Assembly (NCBI GenBank): GCA_001898785.1
Contig: MKVE01000017.1
Coordinates: forward strand, 1 to 64,000
Length of the DNA: 64,000 nt
Direction: 5' to 3'
Origin: Chryseobacterium sp. 36-9
GTDB lineage: Bacteria > Bacteroidota > Bacteroidia > Flavobacteriales > Weeksellaceae
The position numbers were made by a program, and so were the translations under genes. Below, one piece after another: positions 53,299 through 62,537 of the stretch. Numbering within the stretch: the first letter of the stretch is position 1; each line of letters begins with the position of its first letter. Under the pieces are notes generated by a model that was not told where the DNA came from, did no database searches, and saw nothing but the letters and a program-made list of their open reading frames with translations.

Positions 53299-54063
53299 TT
53301 AAAAAATCTTTAGCCTGCCAAAGATAAGTTTTAATTTGAATTTTAAAAGAGACTCATTTCCCTTTATATCAATTCGGCACAATTCGTAAGGCTCTTTTGC
53401 CGGGAGATAATTAATTTTATTTCCTATTCTAACAGCAAATTCGATTCCTAAATTTTTTAAAAGCTGAAACAGGTCAGATTTTTTTGGATCGTTTTTAGGA
53501 TAACCACCATAAGGATATGCCAAAACTTTAGAGTAAATTATTTTTTCTTCATCAAGAATATTCATATGCTCTTTCAGATCATTCTCGATAAAATCTAAAC
53601 TAAAATTCTTAAAATTATCATGACTATGGCTGTGAAGCGCAATTTCAATTTTTTTTCTATCCAAATTCCGAATATCTTCAAAAGTCATCATTTTATATGA
53701 TTTATAACCTTGCTGAATAAATTTTGTAGGAATAAAAATCGTTGCCTTGAGATGGTATTTTTCTAATAATGAAGGAAGATATTGAGCATTGTTTTCATAC
53801 CCGTCATCAAAGGTTAGAATGATTTTTTTACTGCAAGTCTGATTGATTTCACTGAAAAAAATAGAATTAAAATGATTTTGACTGAGATAAGAAAATTGCT
53901 TTTCTAAGTTTTCAGGACTTATGGTTAGTTCTTCTGCACCGTCTTTTTCGATTTGATGATACATCAGAATGGTCAATCTATTCTTTGGAACCGCAAAAAG
54001 GTAAAGTCTAAAGTATACAGTGACGAATATTCCTAAAGCCAAAAAAACATAAAGCCAAATCAT
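53299..54063 (-). CDS. Polysaccharide deacetylase (CE4 / NodB-like)
   Basis: A 254-residue protein with an N-terminal membrane anchor (about 2-20) and a NodB homology domain with ILTFDDGYENNAQYL and HSHSHDNF, which supply the metal-binding Asp and His residues. It removes acetyl groups from a surface or periplasmic glycan. Its start overlaps the stop of the upstream GT2 gene by 4 bases (54060-54063). Confidence 0.88.
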   Translation of the reverse strand: MIWLYVFLALGIFVTVYFRLYLFAVPKNRLTILMYHQIEKDGAEELTISPENLEKQFSYLSQNHFNSIFFSEINQTCSKKIILTFDDGYENNAQYLPSLLEKYHLKATIFIPTKFIQQGYKSYKMMTFEDIRNLDRKKIEIALHSHSHDNFKNFSLDFIENDLKEHMNILDEEKIIYSKVLAYPYGGYPKNDPKKSDLFQLLKNLGIEFAVRIGNKINYLPAKEPYELCRIDIKGNESLLKFKLKLIFGRLKIF

Positions 54064-54845
54064 GCTGAGTATACATTATTCATTCCCAACTGTTTCAGTT
54101 TCACTTTTTCTTTCAATTTGATGTATTTAAGAAAGGTGTAGTAAGCAAGTGTTTTTGCAACGTAAAACCCAGCAAATCCATCCAGAAAACCAAATTTAAA
54201 AAAGAAGACTTTATTAAATTCAAAAATCGGATTAAAAATAATTTTGAGGCGGTTTATCTTTTTGCCACTCTCAAACATTTTTTCAGCCATCATATCAGAA
54301 TAGGTATTGATTTTCGTGACGTGATGGTGGATGCATCTGTAAGTATAATGATCAATGTTTCCCTCCAAGACTCCGGCTTTTTCCGAAGTGATGAGAAATT
54401 CGTGCACCTTGTCATTAGAATATTTTGCGCTATTCCTTTTAAAAAGTCTTTCACGCATCACATTTCCCCAACCTCCGTGCCGAATGATATGAATTCCTAA
54501 ATGATTAATGAATTTCGCTTTATATACATTATATGCAGCATTAGAAGATTCTATAACTGTCTTTATAGATTTTTTCAGCCATTCATTGGGAACTTCATCA
54601 GCATCAAGAAAAAGAACCCAATCCATTGTACAGAGATTTAAGGCATAATTCTTTTGTTCGCCATATCCCACAAATTTTTTTTCGAAAAACTTTACTTTTG
54701 GATATTCTGTGCAGATGTGTTTTGTTTTGTCAGTCGAGAAACTGTCAACAATAATAATTTCATCCACTATATCTTCTAGAGCATTCAGAAGACGGACAAT
54801 ATTGTTTTCCTCATTATAGGTGATGACAGCAAGTGAAAGGGTCAT
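54060..54845 (-). CDS. Glycosyltransferase family 2, WaaE/KdtX type
   Basis: A 261-residue GT-A enzyme: LAVITYNEENNIVRLL, IVDSFSTDKTKHIC, GEQKNYALNLC and FLDADEVPNEW. A C-terminal part contains HHHVTKINTYSD and a hydrophobic segment. It follows rocD by 3 bases on the same strand, so the glycan genes are transcribed behind an amino-acid gene. Confidence 0.9.
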   Translation of the reverse strand: MTLSLAVITYNEENNIVRLLNALEDIVDEIIIVDSFSTDKTKHICTEYPKVKFFEKKFVGYGEQKNYALNLCTMDWVLFLDADEVPNEWLKKSIKTVIESSNAAYNVYKAKFINHLGIHIIRHGGWGNVMRERLFKRNSAKYSNDKVHEFLITSEKAGVLEGNIDHYTYRCIHHHVTKINTYSDMMAEKMFESGKKINRLKIIFNPIFEFNKVFFFKFGFLDGFAGFYVAKTLAYYTFLKYIKLKEKVKLKQLGMNNVYSA

Positions 54846-54848
54846 GAT

Positions 54849-56093
54849 TTAAAACTCTAAAACGGTTTTCTCAATGATTTTCACACAATCCATCAATTGT
54901 TCCTCACTAATGACCAAAGGCGGTGCCAATCTGATGATGTTGCCGTGCGTAGGTTTTGCAAGAAGTCCATTTTCTTTTAACTTTAAACAAAGATTCCAGG
55001 CTGTTTTGCTGTCAGGCGTATCATTGATTAGAATAGCATTCAATAATCCTTTTCCACGAACTTTTGTGATCAGATCTGTTTTCTGAATTAATTTTTCAAT
55101 CTCAGAACGGAAAAGTTGACCCAATTCCTCAGCTCTTTCGGATAAATGTTCTTCTTCAACTACATCAAGAGCTGCAACAGCAACGGCACAGGCAATCGGA
55201 TTCCCTCCGAAAGTAGAACCATGTTGCCCGGGCTTGATAACATTCATAATATCATCATTTGCAAGGACTGCGGAAACAGGATACATTCCTCCGGAAAGTG
55301 CTTTTCCAAGAATCAAAATGTCTGGCTGAACATTTTCATGATGACAGGCGATTAATTTTCCTGTTCTTGCAATCCCGGTCTGAACTTCGTCCGCAATGAA
55401 AAGAACATTATATTTTTTACATAATTCCGATGCGCCTTTTAAGAATCCTTCATCAGGAACATAAACCCCGGCTTCACCTTGTATTGGTTCTGCTAAAAAT
55501 GCCGCAATATTTTCAGAATCATTTTTTAAAGCTTCTTCTAAAGAATTGAGGTCGTTATAAGGGATTTTTATAAATCCGGGTGTGAAAGGACCATAATTTT
55601 GGTTAGCATCAGGATCATTAGAGAAAGAAACAATTGTCGTTGTTCTTCCATGGAAATTATTTTCACAAACAATAATTTTAGCAGCATTTTCAGAAATGCC
55701 TTTTATTTCGTAGCTCCATTTTCTGGCTAGTTTAACCGCTGTTTCTACAGCTTCGGCTCCGGAATTCATAGGAAGCACTTTGTCAAATCCAAATAAAGTA
55801 GTGATCTTTTTCTCGTATTCTCCTAATTTAGAATTATAGAAAGCTCTTGATGTCAAAGCTAATTTTTTGGCTTGTTCTACCAAAGCATCCACAATTTTTG
55901 GATGAGAATGTCCTTGATTAACAGCGGAATAAGCAGACAAAAAATCGTAATACTTTTTACCTTCGACATCCCAAACATAGACGCCCTCACCTTTGTCCAG
56001 TACCACAGGAAGCGGATGGTAATTGTGAGCGCCAAATTGATTTTCGAGATCGATAAAATATTGAGAATTCTTTGTGATTTCTGCTGTTGACAT
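54849..56093 (-). CDS. rocD: Ornithine--oxo-acid aminotransferase
   Basis: A 414-residue PLP enzyme (class III). Motifs: [50 protein letters not shown] and the PLP-lysine region [14 protein letters not shown]. It turns ornithine and 2-oxoglutarate into glutamate semialdehyde and glutamate. It has its own promoter and is followed by the GT2/deacetylase genes with a 3-base gap. Confidence 0.95.
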   Translation of the reverse strand: MSTAEITKNSQYFIDLENQFGAHNYHPLPVVLDKGEGVYVWDVEGKKYYDFLSAYSAVNQGHSHPKIVDALVEQAKKLALTSRAFYNSKLGEYEKKITTLFGFDKVLPMNSGAEAVETAVKLARKWSYEIKGISENAAKIIVCENNFHGRTTTIVSFSNDPDANQNYGPFTPGFIKIPYNDLNSLEEALKNDSENIAAFLAEPIQGEAGVYVPDEGFLKGASELCKKYNVLFIADEVQTGIARTGKLIACHHENVQPDILILGKALSGGMYPVSAVLANDDIMNVIKPGQHGSTFGGNPIACAVAVAALDVVEEEHLSERAEELGQLFRSEIEKLIQKTDLITKVRGKGLLNAILINDTPDSKTAWNLCLKLKENGLLAKPTHGNIIRLAPPLVISEEQLMDCVKIIEKTVLEF

Positions 56094-56108
56094 AAATTTT
56101 ATTTTTTA

Positions 56109-56116
56109 CAAATCTA
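56109..56116 (-). promoter_or_regulatory. -7 box of rocD
   Basis: TAGATTTG on the minus strand, 15 bases before the ATG at 56093. Confidence 0.65.
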
Positions 56117-56253
56117 AGAATATTATTCTTCAAAAGATCATATCTAATTGTGTATTTTATTCTTGATTTCAATAGTTGATTTTTAATATGAACCAATTGC
56201 ACTTTTATCAATTTTTGCAGATATGAATTAATGAAAACTTATAATTACATAAA

Positions 56254-56290
56254 TAAAAAAACTACTCCATTTCTAGAGTAGTTTTTATTT
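56254..56290 (-). terminator. Intrinsic terminator of accBC
   Basis: On the minus strand AAAACTACTC pairs with GAGTAGTTTT around an 8-base loop, then TTTT. Confidence 0.85.
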
Positions 56291-56307
56291 TATTAAAATG
56301 AAAACGA

Positions 56308-57663
56308 TTAATGATTATCAAAACTTCTGTCCATTACAAAGTCTTCCATAAACTTCGTAGTATAATTTCCTGCTAAGAAATCTTCATTTTCCAATAATTG
56401 TCTGTGGAACGGGATGGTAGTTTTTACACCTTCGATATAAAACTCTTCCAAAGCACGTTTCATTTTTGCAATTGCTTCTTCTCTGGTTTGAGCTGTTACA
56501 ATAAGCTTGGCAATCATAGAATCGTAGTTTGGTGGAATCGCATATCCCGAATAAACGTGTGTGTCAACTCTTACACCGTGCCCGCCAGGAATATTCAGTC
56601 CGGTGATTCTTCCCGGAGATGGACGAAAATCGGCATAAGGATCTTCTGCATTGATTCTGCATTCTATAGCATGCATCTTCGGATAGTAATTTTTTCCGCT
56701 GATTGGTGTTCCTGATGCTAGCAAAATCTGCTCACGGATCAAATCGTAGTCAACAACTTGTTCGGTAATCGGGTGCTCAACCTGGATTCTGGTATTCATT
56801 TCCATGAAATAAAAATTTCTGTGTTTGTCTACCAGGAATTCGATGGTTCCAACACCTTCATAACCAATAAACTCAGCGGCTTTTACAGCGGCAGCTCCCA
56901 TCTTTTCACGGAGCTCATCTGTCATAAAAGGAGAAGGTGTTTCTTCGATTAGTTTCTGGTTTCTTCTCTGTACAGAACAGTCTCTTTCAGAAAGATGGCA
57001 AGCTTTTCCATATTGGTCTCCGGCAATCTGAATCTCAATGTGTCTAGGCTCTTCAATCAATTTTTCCATATACATTCCGCCGTTTCCAAAAGCAGCAACT
57101 GCTTCCTGAATGGCAGAATCCCAATGGTCTTTTAGGTCTTCCTCTTTCCAAACGGCTCTCATACCTTTTCCACCACCACCAGCAGTCGCTTTGATCATGA
57201 CAGGATAACCGATTTCTTTAGCCGTTTTCTTAGCATCTTCGTAAGAATCAATTAATCCGTCAGAACCTGGAACACATGGGATTCCAGCAGCTTTCATTGT
57301 TGCTTTAGCTGTAGCTTTGTCTCCCATTTTCTCGATTTGCTCAGGCGTAGCTCCAATGAATTTGATGCCGTTTTTAGCACAGATTCTGGAGAAATTCGCA
57401 TTCTCCGACAAGAATCCGTAACCCGGATGGATGGCGTCTGCATTGGTGATCTCTGCAGCAGCAATGATATTAGGGATTTTGAGATAAGAGTCCTTACTCA
57501 TTGGTGGACCAATACAAACAGCTTCGTCTGCAAAACGCACGTGAAGACTGTCTTTATCTGCTGTCGAATAAACAGCAACCGTTTTGATCCCCATTTCTTT
57601 TGCCGTACGCAAGATCCGCATTGCGATCTCACCACGGTTTGCGATTAATATTTTTTTGAACAT
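56308..57663 (-). CDS. accC: Acetyl-CoA carboxylase, biotin carboxylase subunit
   Basis: A 451-residue ATP-grasp enzyme that carboxylates biotin on AccB. Motifs: [33 protein letters not shown], the glycine loop [28 protein letters not shown] and [13 protein letters not shown]. The length is that of a stand-alone biotin carboxylase. It follows accB by 88 bases in the same operon. Confidence 0.97.
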   Translation of the reverse strand: MFKKILIANRGEIAMRILRTAKEMGIKTVAVYSTADKDSLHVRFADEAVCIGPPMSKDSYLKIPNIIAAAEITNADAIHPGYGFLSENANFSRICAKNGIKFIGATPEQIEKMGDKATAKATMKAAGIPCVPGSDGLIDSYEDAKKTAKEIGYPVMIKATAGGGGKGMRAVWKEEDLKDHWDSAIQEAVAAFGNGGMYMEKLIEEPRHIEIQIAGDQYGKACHLSERDCSVQRRNQKLIEETPSPFMTDELREKMGAAAVKAAEFIGYEGVGTIEFLVDKHRNFYFMEMNTRIQVEHPITEQVVDYDLIREQILLASGTPISGKNYYPKMHAIECRINAEDPYADFRPSPGRITGLNIPGGHGVRVDTHVYSGYAIPPNYDSMIAKLIVTAQTREEAIAKMKRALEEFYIEGVKTTIPFHRQLLENEDFLAGNYTTKFMEDFVMDRSFDNH

Positions 57664-57751
57664 CTGTTCGAAATTATAAATTTTGAATTTTAAATTAATT
57701 TTAAACGAAAGAATTTCATCTAAAATTTATAATCTTTTACCTTAAAATTCC

Positions 57752-58225
57752 TTAAGATGGATCAACTAAGAATAATGGCTGATCATACTCTACAGGTGAA
57801 GCGTCATCAACCAATATTTTCACGATTTTTCCGCTAACTTCTGATTCAATTTGGTTGAAAAGCTTCATTGCTTCGATCACGCAAACTACTTTTCCTTCTG
57901 TTACAGCATCACCAACATTTACAAAAACGTCTTTATCCGGAGATGGCTTTCTGTAGAAAGTACCAATCATTGGAGACTTGATTGTAATATATTTGCTGTC
58001 ATCAGCAGAGCTTGTTGCTTCAGAAGCTGCAGGAGCAGATCCTGTATTTGCAACTGGTGCGGAAACAGGAGCCTGGTAAGCAACTTGAGGAGTTACATAA
58101 CTTACAGGTTCTCCTCCAAGTGGAGTTTTGATATAGATTTCGAAGTCTTTGTTTTTATACTTTACTTCGGAAACACCTGCCTTTGCAACAAATCTTACAA
58201 GATTCTGAATGTCTTTTATATCCAT
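57752..58225 (-). CDS. accB: Acetyl-CoA carboxylase biotin carboxyl carrier protein
   Basis: A 157-residue protein from ATG 58225, the start that gives the family N-terminus [13 protein letters not shown]. An Ala/Pro/Val-rich linker lies at about 40-75. The biotinyl domain follows with the biotinylated Lys121 in [10 protein letters not shown]. accC follows. A promoter lies just upstream, right after the rpmF terminator. Confidence 0.95.
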   Translation of the reverse strand: MDIKDIQNLVRFVAKAGVSEVKYKNKDFEIYIKTPLGGEPVSYVTPQVAYQAPVSAPVANTGSAPAASEATSSADDSKYITIKSPMIGTFYRKPSPDKDVFVNVGDAVTEGKVVCVIEAMKLFNQIESEVSGKIVKILVDDASPVEYDQPLFLVDPS

Positions 58226-58250
58226 AAAATTTTTAAATTGTTTTGAACGC

Positions 58251-58258
58251 CAAATATA
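58251..58258 (-). promoter_or_regulatory. -7 box of accBC
   Basis: TATATTTG on the minus strand, 25 bases before the ATG at 58225. Confidence 0.6.
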
Positions 58259-58260
58259 AT

Positions 58261-58300
58261 AAAAAACCACCCAAATTGATAAAATCCGAGTGGTTTTTTA
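58261..58300 (-). terminator. Terminator after rpmF
   Basis: On the minus strand ACCACTC pairs with GGGTGGT (one T-G pair) around a 15-base loop with A- and T-runs on both sides. It is placed directly upstream of the accB promoter. Confidence 0.75.
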
Positions 58301-58331
58301 TGTTGTGTATAAGATTATCGGAAGATAAATC

Positions 58332-58535
58332 TTAGTTTTCTTCTGTTGTTTCTACAGTTTTCTCTAATACAACTTTTCCTTTGTAGTAAAGTTTTCCTTC
58401 ATGCCAGTGAGCTCTGTGATAAAGATGCAATTCACCAGTAGTAGCGTCTTTTGCTAATTGAGGCGCTACAGCTTTGTAGTGAGTTCTTCTTTTATCTCTT
58501 CTTGTAGACGACTGTCTTCTCTTAGGATGTGCCAT
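58332..58535 (-). CDS. rpmF: 50S ribosomal protein L32
   Basis: A 67-residue basic protein with the L32 start [19 protein letters not shown] and the middle [18 protein letters not shown]. It is the cysteine-free (non-zinc) form. It follows the DUF177 gene by 40 bases, the usual pairing. Confidence 0.96.
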   Translation of the reverse strand: MAHPKRRQSSTRRDKRRTHYKAVAPQLAKDATTGELHLYHRAHWHEGKLYYKGKVVLEKTVETTEEN

Positions 58536-58575
58536 TGTTGATTATTTTAAAAATTCAAACGAATTATAGTTATAC

Positions 58576-59106
58576 TTAATTATTGTCTCTTAACTTTTTC
58601 AAAGCTTCCCATCTTGGATCGGTGCTTTGTTCTTCCTCTTCTTCAATTTCTTTTGGACTGTATTGGTCAAGGAGTTTTTGATATTCATCATTGTCTCTTA
58701 CGGATGGCGCCAGTTTTTTCATCGGGATCGATAAAACAACGGCTTCATATACAAGATTGGCTATGTTGAACTCGCTATCTTTTTGAGGAATCGTGATAAT
58801 ATCTTCATTACTATCATCATATTCTTCACCAAATTTTACAAGAACCTTCAGATCATTCTCAATGTTTTCAGAAAATTCATCATTGCTGATGTCGCAAATC
58901 AATTGAACTGTTCCTGAAACGTTGATATAGAATTCCAAAAATGTGGTGTGTTTGTCCAAGTGAACATCCACATCAATTTTTGGGTTAAAAAACTCTTGTT
59001 CAGTCTCAAATAAATCAAAGAACTCCTGATTGATTTCGAATTTGAAATCGTGCTTTCCGGTTTTAAGACCAGAAAAAGCAATATCGTAGTTTCTAAATCT
59101 GTCCAT
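58576..59106 (-). CDS. DUF177 (YceD-like) protein
   Basis: A 176-residue protein from ATG 59106 (MDRFRNYDIAFSGL); the longer frame back to 59178 overlaps the promoter. The DUF177 pattern includes SGTVQLICDISNDEF, ENDLKVLVKFGEEYDD and the C-terminal DPRWEALKKLRDNN. YceD homologues act in 23S rRNA or large-subunit maturation. It is co-transcribed with rpmF. Confidence 0.92.
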   Translation of the reverse strand: MDRFRNYDIAFSGLKTGKHDFKFEINQEFFDLFETEQEFFNPKIDVDVHLDKHTTFLEFYINVSGTVQLICDISNDEFSENIENDLKVLVKFGEEYDDSNEDIITIPQKDSEFNIANLVYEAVVLSIPMKKLAPSVRDNDEYQKLLDQYSPKEIEEEEEQSTDPRWEALKKLRDNN

Positions 59107-59119
59107 AAAAAATGGTGTG

Positions 59120-59151
59120 CAAAAATAATTTAATTTTTTTAAATAACAAAA
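59120..59151 (-). promoter_or_regulatory. Promoter of the DUF177-rpmF operon
   Basis: On the minus strand TTTTG (59151-59147) and TATTTTTG (59127-59120) with a spacer of 19 bases. The ATG at 59106 leaves a leader of only about 10 bases. Confidence 0.75.
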
Positions 59152-59201
59152 TGTTTTTTGGAAATACTTGAAATGCAAAAAATTACTTCCAATATTTTTG
59201 T

Positions 59202-60290
59202 TTACTCAGCTTCGGTTGGAAGGTCTTCATCCACGCCGTTATTAATATGCATGGCTTTTGGACGAAGCTGGTTTTCCATCAGTTCCCGATATTCGGTTCT
59301 GTTCTTAAAAATCCTGATGGCTGTAAAAATAGCTTCCGAAAAAGAAGTTTCATCAGCCAGGTTTTTCCCTGCGATGTCATAAGCAACACCGTGATCCGGC
59401 GAAGTTCTGATAAAAGGTAAGCCGGCAGTGTAATTGACGCCTTCTTCGTAAGCAATGGTTTTGAAAGGTGCTAATCCCTGGTCGTGATACATTGCCAAAA
59501 CTGCATCAAAAGCCTTGTATTTTTCCGGCTGGAAAAAGCTGTCGGCAGGATACGGACCAAAAGCCAGAGCGCCAGTTTCAAAAAGTTCTTTAATGGCAGG
59601 TTGTATGATTTCAATTTCTTCTTTGCCGATGACGCCGCCGTCGCCAGCGTGAGGATTAAGTCCTAAAACTGCAATTTTTGGTTTTTGTACGCAGAAGTCT
59701 TCCTTCAAAGTTGTTATCAATTGTCTGATCTGCTTCTTGATTTTTTCTTTCGAAATGTTTTTTGCAATATCAGCAACTGGAATGTGATGCGTGGAAACAG
59801 CAACTTTCAGATCGTCTGTTACCATAAACATTACCGCTTTTTTCTGCGCTTTCTCTTCAAAATAGCCTGTGTGTCCGGCGTGAGCAAAGCCGTACTTCAT
59901 CATCTCATCCTTATTGATAGGAGCGGTTACCAAAACATCGATTTCATTTTTAAGTAGAGCTTCTGTTGCAGCTTCCAAAGAATCGATCGCCATTCTTGTG
60001 GATTCTTCTGTAGGAACACCAAATTCTATATTACTATTCTCTTTTGTAAGGTTTACCATATTGATTTTCCCACCCTGAACTTCTTTTGCAGAATTGATAT
60101 AATTAAAATTCGTCTGCAATTTGAAAACGTTTTTCTGATAAGTAAATAATTTACCTGATCCAAAAATAACCGGCGTGAAGAAATCCGTAATGGTTTTGTC
60201 TTTCAGAGATTTCAGAATAATCTCGGGTCCGATTCCGTTGAAATCGCCGATTGAAATTCCTACTCTGATTTTATGATGTTTGGAGCTCAT
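59202..60290 (-). CDS. pdxA: 4-hydroxythreonine-4-phosphate dehydrogenase
   Basis: A 362-residue enzyme of pyridoxal phosphate synthesis. Motifs: ISIGDFNGIGPEIILKSL, TAPINKDEMMKYGFAHAGHTG, LGLNPHAGDGG and FIRTSPDHGVAYDIAG, which supply the metal ligands. The position before DUF177-rpmF is usual in Flavobacteriia. The N-terminal part has a family-typical insert (YINSAKEVQGGK). Confidence 0.95.
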   Translation of the reverse strand: MSSKHHKIRVGISIGDFNGIGPEIILKSLKDKTITDFFTPVIFGSGKLFTYQKNVFKLQTNFNYINSAKEVQGGKINMVNLTKENSNIEFGVPTEESTRMAIDSLEAATEALLKNEIDVLVTAPINKDEMMKYGFAHAGHTGYFEEKAQKKAVMFMVTDDLKVAVSTHHIPVADIAKNISKEKIKKQIRQLITTLKEDFCVQKPKIAVLGLNPHAGDGGVIGKEEIEIIQPAIKELFETGALAFGPYPADSFFQPEKYKAFDAVLAMYHDQGLAPFKTIAYEEGVNYTAGLPFIRTSPDHGVAYDIAGKNLADETSFSEAIFTAIRIFKNRTEYRELMENQLRPKAMHINNGVDEDLPTEAE

Positions 60291-60321
60291 TTGTTTATCT
60301 TTGACATTTAAAAGAATTTTA

Positions 60322-60329
60322 CAAATTTA
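60322..60329 (-). promoter_or_regulatory. -7 box of pdxA
   Basis: TAAATTTG on the minus strand, 31 bases before the ATG at 60290. Confidence 0.6.
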
Positions 60330-60392
60330 GGTTTTTTTAGGTTGGTTGCATACTAGTTCTATAACTAAATGTTATATTGATGACAAATGCCA

Positions 60393-60474
60393 TAGCCCCG
60401 ATTGTAGTGGAAATCCTTTTTCTTTTCTTTGAAAAGGAAAAGATTGCAACGGAAAGCGGGATTAAGCTCCTAAA
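60393..60474 (+). repeat. Dispersed hairpin element, copy D, in the ribE leader
   Basis: TAGCCCCGATTGTAGTGG, AAATCC, then a CCTTTTTCTTTTC…GAAAAGGAAAAG hairpin, GATTGCAACGGAAAGCGGG and AAGCTCCTAAA. Arms match copy C (29128-29233, minus strand) with only a few changes. It ends 22 bases before the ribE ATG. Confidence 0.8.
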
Positions 60475-60496
60475 AAAATCAATAAAAAATAAAAGA

Positions 60497-61096
60497 ATGT
60501 TTACAGGAATAATTGAAGCAACGGGAAAAGTAGAGAAAATTGACAAGAACGAAAGTAATATCGATTTTGTACTGAGTTGTCCTTTCACACAGGAGTTGAA
60601 AATCGACCAAAGCCTGGCTCATAACGGCTGTTGCCTGACTGTTGTGGAAATCAACAGCGATTCTTACAAGGTAACGGCGATCAACGAAACACTGGAAAAA
60701 ACCAATCTTAATTTTTGGAATGTGGGAACGGAAGTGAATTTGGAACGCTGTTTGAAATTCGAAGGAAGATTGGATGGTCATATCGTTCAGGGTCACGTTG
60801 ACAAAACCGGAGTTGTAGAAAGTATCGAAGACCAGAATGGAAGTTACTTTATTACAATTTCTTACGAAGAAACTACAGAATATACAACGGTTCCGCAAGG
60901 TTCTGTTACTGTAAACGGAACGAGTCTGACGGTTGCCGAGAGCGATACAAATAGGTTTTCTGTTGCAATAATTCCCTACACGTGGGAGTTTACAAATATG
61001 AAGCATTTGAAAATAGGTGATGTGGTGAATCTGGAATTCGACATCATTGGGAAATATGTTGCGAAACTTTTGAAAAAGCAAAATGCCATTAAGTGA
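60497..61096 (+). CDS. ribE: Riboflavin synthase, alpha subunit
   Basis: A 199-residue enzyme made of two lumazine-binding repeats: MFTGIIEATGKVEKI at the start, NGCCLTVVEI, and the second repeat from FEGRLDGHIVQGHVDKTG with NGTSLTV. It joins two 6,7-dimethyl-8-ribityllumazine molecules. The frame stays open 120 bases further upstream, but that part is the repeat element; the family start is ATG 60497. The last 14 bases overlap the histidine kinase gene. Confidence 0.95.
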   Translation: MFTGIIEATGKVEKIDKNESNIDFVLSCPFTQELKIDQSLAHNGCCLTVVEINSDSYKVTAINETLEKTNLNFWNVGTEVNLERCLKFEGRLDGHIVQGHVDKTGVVESIEDQNGSYFITISYEETTEYTTVPQGSVTVNGTSLTVAESDTNRFSVAIIPYTWEFTNMKHLKIGDVVNLEFDIIGKYVAKLLKKQNAIK

Positions 61097-62537
61097 TTAT
61101 AAAGGTTACCGGTTAAGAAATAGGGTTTTTATTGGATTTTTAGCGATTTGCTTCCTAAGTGTTATCACTTCGGCTGCTTTGTCGTTTGTGATTTTGCGTG
61201 ACAATGCCAAGATGCAAAGCAAAACGGATATGCAGAATAAATCCGAAGCGCTGATGTCTTCTCTGGATTATGCACTTAGTCATTCTCAGGTAGAAACTAA
61301 TGACATTCCTAAAATTCTTGAAAACGAAATCTATGAGATTGCCGATATCAACAAACACGATATTATCATCTATGATCTGAAAGGGAATTACCTTTTATCC
61401 AACAAGGAACCGAATCTTGTCATCCAGAAAAAAATGCCTGCTGATGTCATCAAGGCGATCAGAAAAAACGGAAAACAATATGATGATAAATCCTATGATG
61501 ATAGATTGAAAGCGACAATTGTCTCTTCTTATATGGTGCTGAAGAATAACATGCTGGAAGATATTGCCTATGTTTATTTCCCCTATTACCACAATGAGAG
61601 TGCTTATATGGAGGTTTTCAAACATTATTTTGCATACATCATCGGTGTTAATCTTTTGATTATTCTGTTCAGTATCTGGTTTAGCTGGATTATTTCAAAT
61701 AACCTAACAGAGGCAATTACACGTTTCACATCTATGATTAGCAGGATTAATCTGTTTGATAAAAATCTCCAGCCGATTAAATACTATAAGAACGATGAGC
61801 TAAACGCATTGGTAAAAGCTTATAATAAAATGATCTCTGAAATTGCTGACCAAAGGGAACGTCTTAGCTATATCGAAAAACAATCCGCGTGGGAAGAGAT
61901 GGCAAAACAAGTGGCACACGAAGTTAAAAATCCTCTGACGCCTATGAAACTGATGATGCAGAATTTTGAAAGAAAATTTGATCCCAATGATCCGAATAAC
62001 GAAATGAAAGTTAAAAATCTAAGTGAAGTAATCATCGGGCAAATTGATGTTATCAGTAGAGTAGCAAGTGCTTTTTCGGAGTTTGCACAACTGCCTAAAA
62101 GAAATGATGAGGAAATCAATCTTAATAAAGAAATCAAAAATGTTCTGACGATCTTCAGTGATGAAAATATTTTTGTCCATGCCAACCATGACAACATAAT
62201 GATGAAGATCGACAGGGATTATCTGACAAGAATCATTACCAACCTTGTAACCAATGCCAGTCAGGCCAAAGCGGATGGTAGAAAATCGGTCATTAATGTT
62301 GATCTGGAGAAAATTGAAAAACGAATCCGAATCACAGTGGAAGATAATGGCATAGGAATCTCGGCGGATCAACTCGACAAAATTTTCGACCCGAATTTCA
62401 CGTCAAAAAACAGTGGAATGGGAATCGGACTAACAATGGTGAAACGAATGGTTGAAGACTATAACGGAACGATTACAGTGATTTCAACTATTGACAAAGG
62501 AGCGATTTTCACTATCTCAATGCCTTCCAATCTTTAG
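61083..62537 (+). CDS. Membrane sensor histidine kinase (NtrY-like)
   Basis: A 484-residue kinase with TM1 at about 15-38, a periplasmic sensor at about 39-180, and TM2 at about 182-204. A HAMP-like region, HisKA with the phospho-His in QVAHEVKNPLTPMKLM and an HATPase domain (LVTNASQAKADG, DNGIGIS, GMGIGLTMVKRM) follow. The HEVKNPLTP form is typical of NtrY-type kinases. No response regulator gene is adjacent. The start overlaps ribE by 14 bases and the stop touches the next ATG. Confidence 0.92.
   Translation: MPLSDYKGYRLRNRVFIGFLAICFLSVITSAALSFVILRDNAKMQSKTDMQNKSEALMSSLDYALSHSQVETNDIPKILENEIYEIADINKHDIIIYDLKGNYLLSNKEPNLVIQKKMPADVIKAIRKNGKQYDDKSYDDRLKATIVSSYMVLKNNMLEDIAYVYFPYYHNESAYMEVFKHYFAYIIGVNLLIILFSIWFSWIISNNLTEAITRFTSMISRINLFDKNLQPIKYYKNDELNALVKAYNKMISEIADQRERLSYIEKQSAWEEMAKQVAHEVKNPLTPMKLMMQNFERKFDPNDPNNEMKVKNLSEVIIGQIDVISRVASAFSEFAQLPKRNDEEINLNKEIKNVLTIFSDENIFVHANHDNIMMKIDRDYLTRIITNLVTNASQAKADGRKSVINVDLEKIEKRIRITVEDNGIGISADQLDKIFDPNFTSKNSGMGIGLTMVKRMVEDYNGTITVISTIDKGAIFTISMPSNL

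Noticed and set aside
60377-60496. 40-residue N-terminal extension of RibE
   Set aside because: The sequence is repeat copy D; riboflavin synthases begin MFTGIIE, which is at 60497.
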